64,000 nt of DNA from NCBI RefSeq assembly GCF_017353185.1, contig NZ_JAFMYV010000008.1:124001-188000 (forward strand), written 5' to 3'. Positions 1 through 7,978 of this stretch are shown piece by piece; position 1 is the stretch's first letter; each line of letters opens with the position of its first letter. The position numbers were made by a program, and so were the translations under genes. The notes beneath the pieces were generated by a model, which worked only from the letters and a program-made list of their open reading frames with translations, searched no databases and was not told where the DNA came from. This stretch comes from Fibrella rubiginis. Lineage in GTDB: Bacteria; Bacteroidota; Bacteroidia; Cytophagales; Spirosomataceae.

Positions 1-1
1 C

Positions 2-427
2 TACAACATCTCGTTCTGGTTCAAACTATCAGACAAGACCAAGTTTGGCACGCTGATTACGGTGGTTGGGCTGGCAGTCACGTTTGGGCTGAACTGGCTA
101 TTGATTCCCCAAATAGGCTATATGGGCTGCGCCTGGGCCTTTTTGGCGTCTAGTTTTGTGATGATGGCGCTGTGCTACATCCTTGGGGAGCGGTATTACC
201 CCGTACCTTATAACATACCCTCGGCCGTGGGCTACGTGGCAGGCGGCGGGCTGTTGATCTACCTTAATTCATTTATCCATATCAGCAACCTCTGGGTGGC
301 CGTACCCTTCCATCTGGCCCTATTCGGGCTGTTTGTGGGCTGCGTCATCGCCATTGAATGGGATACGATAGGTGACGGGCTAAGGAGACTGAGAACACCG
401 GCCAAACAAAAAAGCCCAACCTCGTAA
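2..427 (+). CDS. Polysaccharide flippase (Wzx/MATE-like), C-terminal part
   Basis: This is the 3' end of a gene that begins before the window; the frame is open from base 2. The 141 visible residues start with YNISFWFKLSDKTKFG, typical of the C-terminal part of Bacteroidota lipid-linked oligosaccharide flippases of the polysaccharide-synthase/MATE superfamily. Several hydrophobic membrane segments follow, then a short basic tail ending RTPAKQKSPTS. Members carry undecaprenyl-linked glycan repeat units across the inner membrane. The stop codon (425-427) lies in the loop of a hairpin that seems to serve the opposite-strand gene. The start cannot be seen. Family membership is fairly sure; the substrate is unknown. 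Confidence 0.75.
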   Translation, partial: YNISFWFKLSDKTKFGTLITVVGLAVTFGLNWLLIPQIGYMGCAWAFLASSFVMMALCYILGERYYPVPYNIPSAVGYVAGGGLLIYLNSFIHISNLWVAVPFHLALFGLFVGCVIAIEWDTIGDGLRRLRTPAKQKSPTS

Positions 428-435
428 GGTTGGGC
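406..435 (-). terminator. Intrinsic terminator, minus strand
   Basis: Perfect 8-bp stem GCCCAACC (414-421) / GGTTGGGC (428-435) with a 6-nt loop. Read on the minus strand it is followed by a T-run (complement of A-rich 406-413), so it terminates the Hsp20-like gene. The loop contains the TAA stop of the plus-strand flippase gene, so the element overlaps that coding end. Confidence 0.75.
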
Positions 436-488
436 GGCACGCATCTATTGGTTACGAGGCCGTAACAATGGCCCCGGAAGGCAACTCG

Positions 489-881
489 TTAGAAAAGATT
501 CTTGATGTCGATTTTGCGGTGCAGGTGTTCCTCGTCCTTAATGGGCAGGTTCACCAATACTTGACCATGGTCATGCACGGCTTCAATCTGGTCGGCGTCT
601 ACGAAGCCGGGGATATCCATCACTTTTAAAAACATGGGCACAGCCAGCCGTTGGCCTTCGGTGTTGCTATCCTGTACCAGCAATGTATAAAGCACTAATT
701 TATTACCCTCGACCAGTACGTTAAACGCGTTGGCGCTTACGCCCGGTGCCGACAGTTTGATGACCAGACGATCTTCTTCCTGTGTGACTTTCATATCGGT
801 CATGCTCGACCCACCGTATAGCGTGTTGAGCAAATCAATCTGTCCACCGGTTCCCTTAAACACATGATCCACAGCTCTCAT
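489..881 (-). CDS. Hsp20/alpha-crystallin-like small heat-shock protein
   Basis: A 130-residue protein with the Hsp20 beta-sandwich pattern: VIKLSAPGVSANAFNVLVEG followed by a proline/hydrophobic strand (VMDIPGFVDADQIEAV) and a closing strand GQVLVNLPI. Family members are ATP-independent holdase chaperones forming oligomers in the cytosol. The usual C-terminal I-x-I/V anchoring motif is only approximate (KIDIKNLF), and similarity is weak over the first 30 residues, so it could be a divergent CS/Hsp20-fold protein. The ATG at 879-881 is the only sensible start. It is monocistronic, with its own terminator at 406-435. Confidence 0.65.
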   Translation of the reverse strand: MRAVDHVFKGTGGQIDLLNTLYGGSSMTDMKVTQEEDRLVIKLSAPGVSANAFNVLVEGNKLVLYTLLVQDSNTEGQRLAVPMFLKVMDIPGFVDADQIEAVHDHGQVLVNLPIKDEEHLHRKIDIKNLF

Positions 882-1076
882 AGTAGTGATTGTTTACTGT
901 TCTACTACCTGTTAGTCAAATGCCGTGCCGAGCTAAAAAGAGCACGGTAAGGGTGCCATGCTGACAGTAAAAAGTGGCCTCACGAATCAGAATCGGCCCT
1001 TTTGGCGGTATGTAACCTAAATACCGGCCGCTTTGTCTGTGGCGTAAAATACGCAGTCGGGGAAGGATGGGAACAG

Positions 1077-1084
1077 TATCTTTG
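1077..1084 (+). promoter_or_regulatory. Bacteroidota -7 element (TATCTTTG) of hemC
   Basis: Perfect match to TAnnTTTG, the sigma-ABfr -7 consensus. It ends 4 nt before the hemC ATG, so transcription would start at or next to the start codon and give a leaderless or nearly leaderless mRNA. No clear TTG -33 element is seen at the usual spacing. Confidence 0.6.
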
Positions 1085-1088
1085 TAGT

Positions 1089-2012
1089 ATGCATATTCGA
1101 ATTGGCACCCGTAGCAGTCGGCTGGCACTCTGGCAAGCCGAGTACATACAGCAGTTGCTGGAAGGGGGTGGAGTAACGTCGGAACTGGTGCTGATCGAGA
1201 CCAAAGGTGATCAGATTCTGGACCGCTCACTGTCGAAAATTGGCAGCAAAGGCATTTTCACGCAGGAACTGGAAGATCAACTCCGGTCGGGGCAGATTGA
1301 TATCGCCGTGCACTCGGCCAAAGACTTACAGTCGAGCTTGCCACCCGACCTCGGCATCATTGCTTTCACCGAACGCGAACAGGTCAATGACGTACTTGTC
1401 AGCCGCGATAAATCGCTCTCGCTCACAAGCGGGCATCCCTTTGTGATTGGCACCTCGTCTACGCGGCGGGTGGCGATGCTGAAACATTATTGCCCGCACA
1501 TTAAGGTGGTCGATATGCGTGGTAACCTGCAAACGCGCCTCCGTAAGCTTGACGAGGGCCATTGCGATGCGCTACTGTTGGCTTATGCAGGCGTTCACCG
1601 GATGCAGTACGACGACCTGATTGCCGAGTTTTTGCCTGTTGAGGACTTTACCCCCGCCGTAGGGCAGGGTAGCGTAGCCATTGAGGTAGCTGATACGCTA
1701 TCTCTGGATAAGCTTGAAACCGTCCGTAAGCTGACCAACCACCAACCCACTGAAGCCTGCCTGAAAGCAGAGCGGGCTTTTTTGCGGCGGCTGGAAGGCG
1801 GTTGCAGCATTCCGGTTTTTGCCCTGGCAACTGGCACTGACGATGCAATTACACTTACCGGTGGACTTATCAATCTGGATGGTAACGACCTACTCCGCGA
1901 AACGTTTTCGGGTCCGCCCGCCCAGGCTGAACACCTCGGCAATGAACTCGCCGAAGCGATTCTGGCCCGCGGTGGCGACGTAATTTTACAAGCGATCCGG
2001 GCCGTACTATAA
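1089..2012 (+). CDS. hemC: Porphobilinogen deaminase (hydroxymethylbilane synthase)
   Basis: A 307-residue enzyme that polymerises four porphobilinogens into hydroxymethylbilane in cytosolic tetrapyrrole (haem) synthesis. Visible signatures: IRIGTRSSRLALWQA at the N-terminus, AVHSAKDL with the catalytic Asp, GTSSTRRVAML and the Arg-rich substrate loop, and LEGGCSIPV, whose Cys (about residue 239) carries the dipyrromethane cofactor. Length fits the family. The frame is open upstream to 1002, but residues encoded there do not resemble HemC and a -7 promoter element ends 4 nt before the ATG at 1089, so I chose 1089. The acetyltransferase gene follows 19 bp downstream. Identification is secure. 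Confidence 0.95.
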   Translation: MHIRIGTRSSRLALWQAEYIQQLLEGGGVTSELVLIETKGDQILDRSLSKIGSKGIFTQELEDQLRSGQIDIAVHSAKDLQSSLPPDLGIIAFTEREQVNDVLVSRDKSLSLTSGHPFVIGTSSTRRVAMLKHYCPHIKVVDMRGNLQTRLRKLDEGHCDALLLAYAGVHRMQYDDLIAEFLPVEDFTPAVGQGSVAIEVADTLSLDKLETVRKLTNHQPTEACLKAERAFLRRLEGGCSIPVFALATGTDDAITLTGGLINLDGNDLLRETFSGPPAQAEHLGNELAEAILARGGDVILQAIRAVL

Positions 2013-2031
2013 CGTTGTTTGCCTGTATTCC

Positions 2032-2466
2032 ATGACTATCCACATCGCCAAAACCGAAGCCGATCTGCGCCGCTGCCTGCCGGCGCTGCTGACGTTGCGC
2101 CCCTCACTGACGGCCGAAACGGCCCTGGTCAGGCTACAGGAACAACTGGCCAACGACCAGTTTAGCGTAGCGTTCGTTGATTTGGGCAACAGTGCCGATG
2201 CCCCCGCCGCGATTACCTACCGAATCATGACGATGCTGTTTAGCGGCAAAACCTGCTACATCGACGACCTCAGCACCCAGCCCGAAGCCCGCGGCAACGG
2301 TTATGCCGGTGCTTTGATTGACTTTGTCAAAGAGCAGGCCAAACAGGCCGGTTGCGTCACGCTCTCGCTCGATTCCGGCCATGGCCCCGAACGCAACGAT
2401 GCCCACCGCCTGTACCTTAACAAGGGCTTCCGTATCAGCAGCCATCATTTTTCACAAACTATTTAG
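2032..2466 (+). CDS. GNAT-family N-acetyltransferase
   Basis: A 144-residue protein with the GNAT fold. Motif A is CYIDDLSTQPEARGNGYAG, in which R-G-N-G-Y-A is the acetyl-CoA pyrophosphate-binding loop. Motif B is NDAHRLYLNKGFR, where the Tyr is the usual proton donor. Members move an acetyl group from acetyl-CoA to an amine; the acceptor cannot be predicted. It follows hemC by 19 bp on the same strand and probably shares its transcript. Its stop codon TAG (2464-2466) runs straight into an octamer-built inverted repeat. Confidence 0.85.
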   Translation: MTIHIAKTEADLRRCLPALLTLRPSLTAETALVRLQEQLANDQFSVAFVDLGNSADAPAAITYRIMTMLFSGKTCYIDDLSTQPEARGNGYAGALIDFVKEQAKQAGCVTLSLDSGHGPERNDAHRLYLNKGFRISSHHFSQTI

Positions 2467-2537
2467 TGATTGAGCGAATGAGTAATTGAGTGAATAGTTC
2501 GCTCAATCACTCATTCACTCAATCACTCATTCACTTC
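2466..2537. repeat. Intercistronic octamer-word inverted repeat (family A, copy 1)
   Basis: The whole gap between the GNAT stop and the FtsX-type ATG is one quasi-palindrome. The left arm 2466-2495 matches the complement of 2497-2526 at 26 of 30 positions. Both arms are made of GAWTGAGY octamers (GATTGAGC, GAATGAGT, AATTGAGT on the left). A further partial copy of the right-arm word (TCATTCACTTC) runs up to the start codon at 2538. There is no T-run, so it is not a classical terminator. Confidence 0.8.
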
Positions 2538-3866
2538 ATGACTCTCGCCAAAATCTCCTGGAGCAACCTGAAAGACAAGCCGTTGAGCAGTTTCCTGAGC
2601 GGACTGCTTATGACCCTCGGCATTGCCATTATCTCGCTGTTGTTGCTGCTTAACAAGCAGTTGCAGGACCAGTTTAGCCGCAATATCCGGGGTGTCGATA
2701 TGGTGATTGGCGCCAAGGGTAGCCCACTGCAGTTGATTCTGTCGAGCATATACCAGATCGACTCGCCGGTGGGCAATATTCCGCTGGCCGAAGCACAGCG
2801 GCTTACGCGCAACCCCCTGATCAAATCGGCGATTCCGATGGCGATGGGCGACAGTTACCGGTCGTTTCGTATTGTGGGAACCAACCAGAAGTACCTCGAT
2901 CAGTTTGGGGCAACTATGGCTCAGGGCAAACCATTTTCAGCTGATTTAGAGGTAGTTATTGGCCCGCGCGTGGCCGAAGTGACCGGTCTGAAAGTAGGTG
3001 ATTCATTTGCCAGTCAGCATGGGTTCGATACTAATGGCGAAGAACACGGTAATAAAAAATATAGGGTGGTGGGATTGCTGGCACCCAGCAACAGCGTTTG
3101 CGACCAACTTATTCTCACCAACGTATCCAGTATCTGGGCTATCCATGAAAGCCACGACGATCATCACGACGAAACCACCACTGGTCCTGTTGGAATGCCA
3201 ATGGTGGGGGCCATGGCCGGGCGTATGGCGGGCAGAGCACACAAAGCCGAACTGCACGATGACGACGAAGGCAACAACGAAGCTCCGGAAGAAGGCCCCG
3301 ATGCCAACGCCGGCCCAGACGCTGGCCCGCAGATAACGGCGATGCTTGTCAAGTTTCGGAATCCGATGGGTATGATGCTCAAACGCGGCATCGACAACAG
3401 CCCCAAACTACAAGCCGCTCTGCCCGCTATTGAAGTAAATCGCCTGTTCGATTTGCTGGGTGTGGGTATTGAAACCCTGCGCGGACTGGCCCTGGCCATT
3501 ATTCTGGTAGCGGGTATCAGCGTGTTTGTGTCGCTTTATAATTCGCTGAAAGAGCGCCGCTACGAAATGGCCCTGATGCTGTCTATGGGTGCCACACGGG
3601 CGCAGTTGTTTGGTATGTTGCTGTTGGAAGGGCTTGTACTGGCTCTGATCGGCTTCGTGGCAGGTTTGGCTTTGAGCCGTTTAGGTCTGTGGTTACTGTC
3701 GCAGTTTGTGGAAGGCAATTACCATTACAGTTTCAGCAGCCTCGCTATCCTGCCCGACGAATGGTATTTGCTCATCGTGGCCGTGGTCATTGGCCTGTTG
3801 GCAGCGGCATTACCTGCGCTTGGGGTATACCGCATGAATATTTCGCGGGTGCTCGCGGAGGAGTAA
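2538..3866 (+). CDS. FtsX/MacB-like ABC permease with His/Met/Asp-rich loop
   Basis: A 442-residue inner-membrane protein. One membrane helix near the N-terminus (about residues 15-40) is followed by a large extracytoplasmic domain with MacB-PCD-like features, then three helices in the C-terminal 130 residues with the FtsX signature SLYNSLKERRYEMALMLSMG. Such permeases move lipoproteins or peptides, or act as mechanotransmitters, with an ATPase partner; no ATPase gene lies next to it. About residues 202-270 form a loop rich in His, Asp and Met (HESHDDHHDE, GMPMVGAMAGRMAG, ELHDDDEG) that could bind metal ions. I chose ATG 2538 because upstream codons lie in the inverted repeat. Substrate unknown. 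Confidence 0.85.
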   Translation: MTLAKISWSNLKDKPLSSFLSGLLMTLGIAIISLLLLLNKQLQDQFSRNIRGVDMVIGAKGSPLQLILSSIYQIDSPVGNIPLAEAQRLTRNPLIKSAIPMAMGDSYRSFRIVGTNQKYLDQFGATMAQGKPFSADLEVVIGPRVAEVTGLKVGDSFASQHGFDTNGEEHGNKKYRVVGLLAPSNSVCDQLILTNVSSIWAIHESHDDHHDETTTGPVGMPMVGAMAGRMAGRAHKAELHDDDEGNNEAPEEGPDANAGPDAGPQITAMLVKFRNPMGMMLKRGIDNSPKLQAALPAIEVNRLFDLLGVGIETLRGLALAIILVAGISVFVSLYNSLKERRYEMALMLSMGATRAQLFGMLLLEGLVLALIGFVAGLALSRLGLWLLSQFVEGNYHYSFSSLAILPDEWYLLIVAVVIGLLAAALPALGVYRMNISRVLAEE

Positions 3867-3936
3867 CAGCTGTTTTGGTAAGTAGTTACCTGGGGTCTAT
3901 ATTGCCGACTACCTACCAAATCTACTTAGCTGTTTT
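3867..3936. repeat. Intercistronic inverted repeat filling a gene gap
   Basis: Runs exactly from the FtsX-type stop to the next ATG. AACAGCT near 3868 pairs with AGCTGTT near the right end, and TTTGGTAAGTAG pairs with CTACCTACCAAA at 11 of 12 positions; a few unpaired bases sit between the two paired blocks on the right. Same placement style as the word-array repeats elsewhere, but the repeating word is less clear. Confidence 0.55.
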
Positions 3937-4851
3937 ATGAAGCAACTGGTCTACCTGCTGCTCTTTTTTGCCACCCCGCTTTTTGGCCAGGCACCCACCA
4001 ATGGCCTCATCGCCTACTACCCGTTCAACGGCAATGCCAACGATGCCAGCGGCAATGGTAACAACGGCGTTGTGCAAACGGCCACCCTCACCACTGACCG
4101 GCTCGGCAACGCAAACAGCGCCTATCGTTTCTCGGATGGGGCAAAAATTATTGTTCCCAACAGTTCATCGCTGCAACTGACCAACAGCTTCACGTTTAGC
4201 GGCTGGATGAACCTGCGGTCGTTTGCCGGACGAGATGGCAATTCGGGTGCGCCGTCGCCCAATGGTACACACGTACTGTTCTCAAAAGACTGCGACCGCG
4301 ACTGGCTCAACCTCTTGCTGGTTATTCAGTCAGCACCGCGTGGCTACCTGGCCGGTGGTACCTGGAAAGGGTCTCTGTCTTACTTCCTTAATGCCACTGG
4401 CGACACCTGGACGCACATCGCCATGTCGTACGACGGCACTTACATGAAGCTGTACATTAATGGGTTGCCTATTGCAGCCTCGGTTAGTCCCAATACCTTC
4501 ACAGCAACGAACCAACGCGACTTATACATTGGCGGCATGGCCTGCTGGCCGTACTTTTTCAACGGTGACCTCGACGATTTTCGGTTCTACAACCGCGACC
4601 TGACCGACGACGAAGTAAAGGCCACGTTCATTGCCGAAAACGGCATTATCCAGTCGGTTAAAGCTGGTAGCTGGCTGGACGTTGCAACGTGGTCATGCAA
4701 TTGCATACCCACAGCCGCCAATCCTGTTGTGGTGAAGCACATGGTGCAAATCCCAACGGCCGAAACAGGCGTAGCGTATACGATGAAGGAGGTCCTGGGT
4801 GGTCAGGTGGTCCTTGGGTCAACGGCTAAATTGCAACTAACTCGCCCGTAG
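3937..4851 (+). CDS. Secreted LamG-domain (concanavalin A-like lectin) protein
   Basis: A 304-residue exported protein. The signal peptide MKQLVYLLLFFATPLFGQA is followed by a LamG/pentraxin-like jelly roll: GLIAYYPFNGNANDASGNGN, the SFTFSGWMNLRSF strand, MKLYINGLPI and DLDDFRFYNRDLTDDEV are standard family strands. This fold usually binds glycans or calcium. The last 75 residues (SVKAGSWLDVATWSCNCIPT onward) look like the start of a G-x-W-x-D-x-x-T-W module common in Cytophagales surface proteins, and the protein ends abruptly after it. Its stop lies 4 bp from the convergent porin stop. The ligand is unknown. Confidence 0.8.
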   Translation: MKQLVYLLLFFATPLFGQAPTNGLIAYYPFNGNANDASGNGNNGVVQTATLTTDRLGNANSAYRFSDGAKIIVPNSSSLQLTNSFTFSGWMNLRSFAGRDGNSGAPSPNGTHVLFSKDCDRDWLNLLLVIQSAPRGYLAGGTWKGSLSYFLNATGDTWTHIAMSYDGTYMKLYINGLPIAASVSPNTFTATNQRDLYIGGMACWPYFFNGDLDDFRFYNRDLTDDEVKATFIAENGIIQSVKAGSWLDVATWSCNCIPTAANPVVVKHMVQIPTAETGVAYTMKEVLGGQVVLGSTAKLQLTRP

Positions 4852-4855
4852 CAGA

Positions 4856-6274
4856 TCAAAATTCTACGTGGGTACGAACGCCGAATAGGTTCACCGGACC
4901 ACGGTCACCGTTGTAACCAGGGTTGCCAACAAGTTGGTAATCAGCCGTAATAAAAAGCGTATGGGTAAGACGGGTCTTGTAAAACACCTCCAAAATCTGT
5001 TCCGGACGGTAGTTGGGCAATTTGCCGTCGCCGAGCATAAAGCCTGTGCCGCCCGCATTCAGGAAGGCTGCGTGGCCTGACGAAAGACCGTTCATAACCC
5101 CGGCCACCCCAATGGCATCTTCGGGACGCCCCCACCGGCTGCCGGCAATAAACGCACCCGCCGACACGCTCTGGTCAATCTCGGTGAAGGCCCAGGTGGC
5201 GGTTTTGCCATCGTTCCAGCTGGCACGGGCAAACAAACCGCTGTTTTGCGCAATGGGCTGTTCAAGGCTTAAACCAAATCCGTATTTAACCCCACCATAG
5301 CGTTCGCCATTGGAAATGTAGGGCCTTTGTGGATCGTTACTGCCATCCATTAGTTTCTGAATAGCATCGGTATAGGTAGGGGCTTTGGTTACGTTACGGA
5401 AGGCCAGAAAGCGCACCGTGCCAGGTTTTTTCAGCAGGTGATACCGGCTTTCTAACTCCATTGTAAGCCCGCCCGACTGCGCAATGTTCCAATCAAGAAC
5501 ATTACCGTTGGCCGTCTTGGGCATAAGGTTATAGGCCACCCGAAGTTCGTAGGCAGGGCGTACGTATTCCACAGCCAGCCCCCAGGTATAGCCGCGTGTG
5601 TTGGCGGGGTAATCCCAGGCACCGTAACTCATCAGCGACCAGTTCATGAACTGCGTCCTTGGGTCATGCGAGTAGGCGTTATTGTCGAATATGTCGGCTA
5701 TTGAAAACTTGCCCGCCGTGATCACTACCCGCGAGTCGGGGCGTTGCTGCTTTACTTTATTCGCCTCAGAATCAATGTTTTCGGGCTTGGCGCCCGGCAG
5801 GGCAAATACCTGCTCAACGTAGAATCGCGCCACGTAAAGACCTGGTTTTGAGCTACCTATACGAAATGTTTCGCCGTTAGGGAAGCCTGCGATACCTACC
5901 GCCGGGTTGTACAGCGTCTCGTCGTACGGGTTTGTGGGGTCACGTCGGCCAACGCCGCGTCCACCGGCAATTTCGGGGTTGAGAAACAGGCTGCCCCCCT
6001 TCCAGAGCTTCCGGCCAATAAACAGCGTTGTTGTTACCGACAGTGTAGTGTCGGGCAAATCGCTAAGGGTATTGCGCCCCGAATACCCTGCGCCCTTGAA
6101 GCCCGTATGCCCCTGCACGATGGTGGTAAACTGGTAGTGCAGACTCCAGTTTTTCGACGAATCGAGGTAGTTATTGTTGTTATCTTTTTGGGCAAATGAG
6201 GGAATAATCAGCCCAATAAGGCCAAGTAGTGTAAGCAAAAATACCCTGTTGATGCGGGGACGAAGACAGGTCAT
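4856..6274 (-). CDS. Carbohydrate-selective porin, OprB family
   Basis: A 472-residue outer-membrane protein. It has a signal peptide ending PSFAQ at about residue 29, then alternating amphipathic strands of a beta-barrel. OprB-type hallmarks include ITAGKFSIADIFDNNAYSHD, FMNWSLMSYGAWDYP, GYTWGLAVEY, the LEVFYK segment near the end, and a C-terminal Phe for barrel assembly (VRTHVEF). Family members pass sugars or related small solutes across the outer membrane. It is divergent from the metal-efflux operon and shares a 215-bp control region with it, so co-regulation is possible. Substrate is not predictable. Confidence 0.8.
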   Translation of the reverse strand: MTCLRPRINRVFLLTLLGLIGLIIPSFAQKDNNNNYLDSSKNWSLHYQFTTIVQGHTGFKGAGYSGRNTLSDLPDTTLSVTTTLFIGRKLWKGGSLFLNPEIAGGRGVGRRDPTNPYDETLYNPAVGIAGFPNGETFRIGSSKPGLYVARFYVEQVFALPGAKPENIDSEANKVKQQRPDSRVVITAGKFSIADIFDNNAYSHDPRTQFMNWSLMSYGAWDYPANTRGYTWGLAVEYVRPAYELRVAYNLMPKTANGNVLDWNIAQSGGLTMELESRYHLLKKPGTVRFLAFRNVTKAPTYTDAIQKLMDGSNDPQRPYISNGERYGGVKYGFGLSLEQPIAQNSGLFARASWNDGKTATWAFTEIDQSVSAGAFIAGSRWGRPEDAIGVAGVMNGLSSGHAAFLNAGGTGFMLGDGKLPNYRPEQILEVFYKTRLTHTLFITADYQLVGNPGYNGDRGPVNLFGVRTHVEF

Positions 6275-6489
6275 AGTAAGCCGTTCAATGGAAAAAAGTA
6301 AAGGTCTACTATTTAAGCCAGTGTGACTTTAAGTACACGTTAAAACGGGGTTGAAAGCCGACATTAAAACTTTAAGGTTCGCTTAACAGGTGTTTAATAG
6401 GTGTTTAACGGGGTTGCAAGTAATTGCCCTGCGAAAGAAGATATACCCTGTGGGTTTTCTTGTTTCAGGCATCAGATACACCGACCGTT
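6275..6489. promoter_or_regulatory. Divergent control region with tandem 11-bp repeats
   Basis: Intergenic region between the porin (minus) and the efflux operon (plus). It carries two tandem copies of AGGTGTTTAA (6388-6397 and 6399-6408), 11 bp apart, one helical turn, as expected for a response-regulator dimer site. A second direct repeat, AACGGGGTTG, occurs near 6344 and 6407, about six turns apart. No perfect TAnnTTTG was found. That it controls metal efflux is inference from position. Confidence 0.45.
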
Positions 6490-7854
6490 ATGTCTTTTTT
6501 AATTAAGTATTGCCAGTTAACCAACAGGTGGCTGACAGCAGGAATACCTCTTGTCTTGCTGCTTTTGTCTGTCAGCTCTGGTGTTCAGGGTCAGCCCAAA
6601 GCACCCGAAGCCCCTACTACGCCCCCCACCAGTGATACGCTCCGCATTAGCCTGCCTGACCTGGAGCAACAGGTGCTGGCCCGCAATTATCAGTTGCTGG
6701 CTCAACGCTACCAGATCGACATTGCCGGGGCCAGCGTAATTCAGTCGGGGCTGCGGCCCAATCCTAACCTGTGGTTTCAGGGCCCTTTGTACAACCCTCA
6801 AACCAAGCGCGTATTGCCGTTTGGCTCACCCACACAGGCCGACATGCAGTCGGGGCAGTTCAACAGTGGGGCTTATGCCATCCAGCTTCAGCAGGTTATT
6901 CTGCTGGCGGGAAAGCGTAGCAAACTGGTAGCCCTGGCGGAAAGCAACCGCACCCTGGCTCAGATTGCTTTCCGCGACGTATTACGAACCTTACGTTTCC
7001 AGCTTTATTCGACCTACGCCAACCTGTATTTCGACATGCAGGCGCTGAGTCTCTTGCAGGCCGAACTCGCCCGGCAGCAACGGCTGGTGGAGTCGTATCG
7101 GATTGCACAGCAGACCGGTGGCGTGGCTCCCTATGAAGTGACCCGCCTCGACGTGGCAAACCGCGATCTACAGGCCAACATTGCCAACTATCTGGCGCAA
7201 ATAGCCGATAGCCAGGCTACGTTGCGGGTGTTATTGCGACAACCAGCCAACACGTTTCTGATGCCTACCGACCTGCCCGTGGGTACCCCGGCCCTGCCAG
7301 CGGTAGCTACTGCCATTGATTCGGCACTGACCAACCGGCCCGACCTGGCGCTCTCGCAGGAGCAGATTACTAACGCGTCGCGGAGTTTGGCGCTGGAGAA
7401 AGCACGCCGTACCCCAGACCTGACCACGGGTTTGTATTTCGAGAAGTACAGCAACGCTTACAACAACTTCACGGGCTTTCAGGTAGCCATGGACCTGCCC
7501 GTGCGGAACCGGAATCAGGGCGCCATTCGGGCGGCCGAGCTGACGGCCAAAAGCGTGCAGGCAGGCGTAGAAAATCAGCAGACGATTGTGCAAAGTGACG
7601 TGCTCAACGCCTACGATAAACTCAACGCCTACTACAACCAGGTAAATACCCGACCAGCCGGCTACCTCGACCGGATTCAGAATATTTCGGTGGAGGCTAC
7701 CAAAGCCTACAACGCCCGGGTGATCGGTCTGCTCGATTACCTCGATAAAATCCGTACCTATCAACAGGCCCGGCTCAACCACATCAACCTGCTCAATAAC
7801 ATCTTCCAGAGTCAGCAACAGCTTGACTATGTGACGAATACGAAATTTTTCTAA
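6490..7854 (+). CDS. TolC-family outer-membrane factor of heavy-metal RND efflux (CusC-like)
   Basis: A 454-residue exported protein with two outer-membrane-efflux-protein repeats, each with long alpha-hairpins: LEQQVLARNYQLLAQRYQID opens the first and LTNRPDLALSQEQI the second. An N-terminal signal segment ends near VQGQP. It forms the outer-membrane exit duct for the adaptor and pump encoded downstream. I took ATG 6490; the frame is open to a TTG at 6424, but those codons do not look like a signal peptide. First gene of an outer-membrane factor, adaptor, pump operon; an octamer-array inverted repeat separates it from the adaptor. Confidence 0.85.
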   Translation: MSFLIKYCQLTNRWLTAGIPLVLLLLSVSSGVQGQPKAPEAPTTPPTSDTLRISLPDLEQQVLARNYQLLAQRYQIDIAGASVIQSGLRPNPNLWFQGPLYNPQTKRVLPFGSPTQADMQSGQFNSGAYAIQLQQVILLAGKRSKLVALAESNRTLAQIAFRDVLRTLRFQLYSTYANLYFDMQALSLLQAELARQQRLVESYRIAQQTGGVAPYEVTRLDVANRDLQANIANYLAQIADSQATLRVLLRQPANTFLMPTDLPVGTPALPAVATAIDSALTNRPDLALSQEQITNASRSLALEKARRTPDLTTGLYFEKYSNAYNNFTGFQVAMDLPVRNRNQGAIRAAELTAKSVQAGVENQQTIVQSDVLNAYDKLNAYYNQVNTRPAGYLDRIQNISVEATKAYNARVIGLLDYLDKIRTYQQARLNHINLLNNIFQSQQQLDYVTNTKFF

Positions 7855-7857
7855 TTA

Positions 7858-7974
7858 GTGAATGAGTGATTGAGCGAGTGTTTGGAATCGCTACGCGGCG
7901 CATTTATATAAAACGTATCGCATAGCGATTCCAAACACTCGCTCAACCACTCATTCGCTCATTCGCTCATTCAC
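7858..7974. repeat. Intercistronic octamer-word inverted repeat (family A, copy 2)
   Basis: Arms 7858-7897 and 7919-7958 match at 37 of 40 positions; all three differences are transitions. The outer part is made of GAWTGAGY octamers and the inner part is a unique stem with TTTGGAATCGCTA. The right side carries two extra octamers (to 7974) ending 4 nt before the adaptor ATG. It sits between two genes of one operon and has no T-run. Confidence 0.85.
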
Positions 7975-7978
7975 AAAG

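Noticed and set aside
1002..1088. Longer N-terminus for HemC
   Set aside because: The extra residues do not resemble HemC, and a perfect -7 promoter element lies 4 nt before ATG 1089.
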